Positions 61,601 through 64,000 of a stretch of DNA of 64,000 nucleotides are shown here, piece after piece (the first letter of the stretch is position 1; each line of letters begins with the position of its first letter). Made by a program: the position numbers and the translations under genes. The notes beneath the pieces are model-generated. The model saw only the letters and a program-made list of their open reading frames with translations. It searched no databases and had not been told where the DNA came from. Source of the stretch: Rhizophagus clarus (Eukaryota > Glomeromycota > Glomeromycetes > Glomerales > Glomeraceae); contig BLAL01000013.1 in assembly GCA_015698045.1 (NCBI GenBank), positions 930,001 through 994,000 of the forward strand, in the 5' to 3' direction.

Positions 61601-64000
61601 CACCAAATTTTTCTCCTGCTTTAGAACGTAAATCCTCACGTATAGTCTGAAAATTCATAATCATGCAGCTATCACTAATAAAGCATTCCGAAGGTTTTGC
61701 GTAGTTGGAATTCGAGCAAGGTAAAAATGCAATATCAACATCATCTGATTTATAATATTTTAAATATTTATTATCAAAGTTATCAATAAAATATTTAAGA
61801 GAAATCTCACGAATTTTAGGATCGGTTGGAGGGGCTGACAGTTCAAGAATTTTTTCGAGGTTGGGGTTAATTTTTTTTAAAATGCTCAAATATTTTTCTA
61901 TATATAAATTCCACAATTTATGTGATGAATCAATTGATAATCGGACAAAATCATCTGGAGATGGTTCTTTCACACCACATTTGGCCAAAAATTCATTGGC
62001 TTTTGTTCCAAAGTCAACACAGAGAAAGAATTCATTCAAGCTAAAAAAAAAAAAAAAAGAAAGAAAAATAAATATCATAAAATATCTTCAAATATAATCT
62101 TTTTTTTTTTTTTTAATAAAAATTAATGAATATATACCTTTCTTCTTTAGGTTTAAAGAAACATTCACATGGCTTGATAAGTTTTTCATTAGGTTGATTT
62201 TCATCTTGAATAGGAATAAATTCGAAATTATTAAGAATATTCCAATCGGAATAAGTAAAGTCTTTTTGTTGTGAATTCAAATATTCAAAAATTTCTTTTG
62301 CTTTGTTTTTAGAATGTGGTGGATTCTCAGTTAACCTCTTTACGAGTTCATCGTGGTCGGGATGTTGACGAACACCAAATTTTTCTACTTTAGAACGTAA
62401 ATCTTTGCGTATAGTTTGGAAATTCATTATCGTGCATTCATCATTAATAAAGCACTCCAAAGGCTTTGCGTAATTGGAACTTGAACAAGGTAAAAATGCG
62501 ATATTGACTTCTTTTGGTTTGTAATATTCAGAATAGACATTAAAATTATCAATGAAAAATTTAAGAGCCAACTCTCGAATTTTAGAATCAGTTGGTGGTG
62601 CCGCGAGTTTGAGAATTGTCTCGAGTTTTGGATATTTTTGTAAACCCAATTCAATTAAAAATTTTCCTGTAAATTATGATTCATCAATTATAAATAAATC
62701 GACAAATTAAGCAACAGATTAAAAAAAAGATAATGAATATACCTTCTTTTGAATTATTTGACCATTCTACATTCCAATCAATTATAGGCAAACCAAGCTC
62801 ACGACATGATCTTGAAGGTATATATAAATCTCCAATAACGAAACGTTGGATTTCTTCTGTTGACTGTAAACCCAATAAATTTTCTTTAGGCCAGATGGAT
62901 TCGTTTTTTAATATATTCTTTTCATCTTCATTGAGATCATCCGACATTGATGCCAGATACTTTATTATGTGAATATGATAACAATCTTCACGATTAACGA
63001 GTCGTTTAAGAATGAGTTTCAACTCTACAATCTATATAATTAATTAATTGTTTATTAGTAAAAAAAATAAATTAGCATCTATAAATAAAATAAAATATTC
63101 TTTTTACCATTCGAACACCCAGATATTCCATCAAACGTCGAATGCTCGACGTAAAATCTTGAAATTTTATCGTTGGCAAATTAGGAAATAAATCAACGCT
63201 TTGGAAATAAGATTCATTAGGAAACTTCATTCCAAATTCAGTTGGAATACATTTCTTTTCAACAAATAACTGACGAATAATATCTTTATCTTCTTGTGAA
63301 ACATTATCTAAATTCTTTGCAATAACATGATGAACTTTTTCAGCAAATTTAAAGTCTGATTCTAATTCAGGTTTCTTAACAATATATTTTGCCCAATTAA
63401 CCAAAGGTAATTCGGTCCATCCAAACCTATTTTCAAGCTCTTGCCCAGTAAAATTTTTAGAAATATTATAGGGTAATACTTCAAATGGAATATCTATATC
63501 CGAAGGAATTTTATCGGAATTCAAATAAAATTGAATTGTGTTCAAAGTTTGAGAACTATCACTAATTCGTGTAAATTTCAAAAGTTCTGTGTCAAAATGA
63601 TTTTCTTTTGACAAACAGGAAATCCACCATCTCAAAAGATTAATTATTTCTTCATCAGATAACGTTCGACTTTTTAATTCATCTAAAACATCTTGTAAGC
63701 CTAACTCTACTATAAGTTCTATTTCTTTTGCTTTACTAAAAAATGCGTTACATTGTTCCAACAAAGTTTTTGGAACGATTGGAATTGTTTTTATGAATCC
63801 CGCCATTTTTGGATTGGGTAAACGAACGTTTGAAATTGGAAGAACACCTTGTGTTGATAAAATAAGCATGTTCTGTTTCAAACAGGTTGAAAACAGTGTT
63901 TCTGCTATTGTGCTAACTTGCATATTCGGAGTACTTGAATTGTATGTAAAGTGTGCTATAGCATATGTAGCCCATTTTTCCAGCCATTTACGATGAGGAG
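58668..64000 (-). CDS. sacsin/HSP90-like DUF3684 protein, C-terminal part (start outside window)
   Basis: Open at the right edge; the first residues seen are PHRKWLEKWATYAIAHF. Exons: 64000-63108, 63031-62743, 62666-62138, 62040-61357, 61260-60580, 60492-60111, 60031-59377, 59294-58927, then a weak terminal exon 58727-58668; phases agree throughout. Conserved fungal DUF3684 signatures: IPIVPKTLLEQCNAFF, CIPTEFGMKFPNESYF, VDFGTKANTFLAKCGVNDEPS, CFINDECTIMNFQTIRKDLR, EKFGVRQHP, and a C-terminal YWFMIYCHVLSHNFVELHNSE. In this family an N-terminal HSP90/sacsin-type ATPase domain lies before this part (family knowledge; not in the window). The role is poorly known; chaperone-like function is inference. 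Three consecutive exons carry the same module (CFI...FGV.QHP...FIPIQ): an internal tandem duplication. The last exon is uncertain; a longer read-through ends at 58894. Confidence 0.88.
60492..62666 (-). repeat. tandem exon duplication inside the DUF3684 gene
   Basis: Exons 62040-61357 and 61260-60580 are close copies of each other (start points 780 bp apart). Their first third matches the exon at 60492-60111 (LNEFF.CVDFGTKAN.FLAKCGV) and their last two thirds match the exon at 62666-62138 (APPTD.KIRE...). The flanking introns, with their A/T-runs after the acceptor ctaaaaaa, are copied too. Confidence 0.85.

Overview
The window is about 64 kb of very AT-rich eukaryotic DNA. It is most likely from an arbuscular mycorrhizal fungus of the Rhizophagus type (Glomeromycotina). 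That is an inference from gene style: many short GT-AG introns of roughly 60-110 bases, a tyrosine-kinase-like kinase with HRDLHSGN and a DLG in place of DFG, a fungal sacsin-like DUF3684 gene, and dense transposon debris. I saw no rRNA, convincing tRNA, CRISPR array or bacterial operon.

Layout, left to right. (1) A protein kinase on the minus strand (2415-4221, four exons, one of only 12 nt). (2) An intronless, frame-broken gene at 4797-6632 ending in poly(A) and flanked by a direct repeat, i.e. a retroposed copy. (3) A giant plus-strand gene, 8045-22260. Splice phases chain through 33 exons, then 14 identical-size 21-nt microexons carried by a 270-bp tandem array, then one long last exon. 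The predicted protein (about 2,700-2,800 aa) joins a propeller-like region, a GBP/VLIG-like GTPase, a Cys/His-rich zinc region, a von Willebrand A (MIDAS) domain and a trypsin-like serine protease. This is the best candidate for an undescribed system in the window: an NTPase plus adaptor plus protease in one chain, resembling conflict or immunity proteins, with a repeat-length-variable linker just ahead of the protease. (4) A minus-strand gene with a Gly/Arg-rich tail (25591-27497), preceded by a duplicated, frameshifted copy of its first exon. (5) A seven-exon plus-strand gene (28277-29897) interrupted by two in-frame TGA codons.

(6) Mobile elements: a complete but dead Tc1/mariner element (30794-34347) with unusually long repeat-bearing TIRs; a dead LINE (34594-40290) with endonuclease, RT, RNase H and zinc finger; and directly behind it a 1.1-kb non-coding retroelement using the same target sequence. 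(7) A 42-50 kb repeat region: repeated intron/microexon-like modules on the minus strand, a 1.8-kb minisatellite of small hairpins, and a 124-bp foldback. (8) A mostly empty 50-55 kb region, then a small seven-exon four-helix membrane protein gene (55467-56470, minus). (9) The C-terminal part of a sacsin/HSP90-like DUF3684 gene (58668-64000, minus, open at the right edge), with an internal exon duplicated in tandem.

A common theme is duplication of intron-plus-exon modules: the 270-bp array, the duplicated exon 1 at 27 kb, the chimeric exons of the DUF3684 gene, and the 42-50 kb array. Exon boundaries were deduced by hand from GT/AG (rarely GC/AG) sites, codon phase and continuity of protein similarity; no alignment or transcript data were available.
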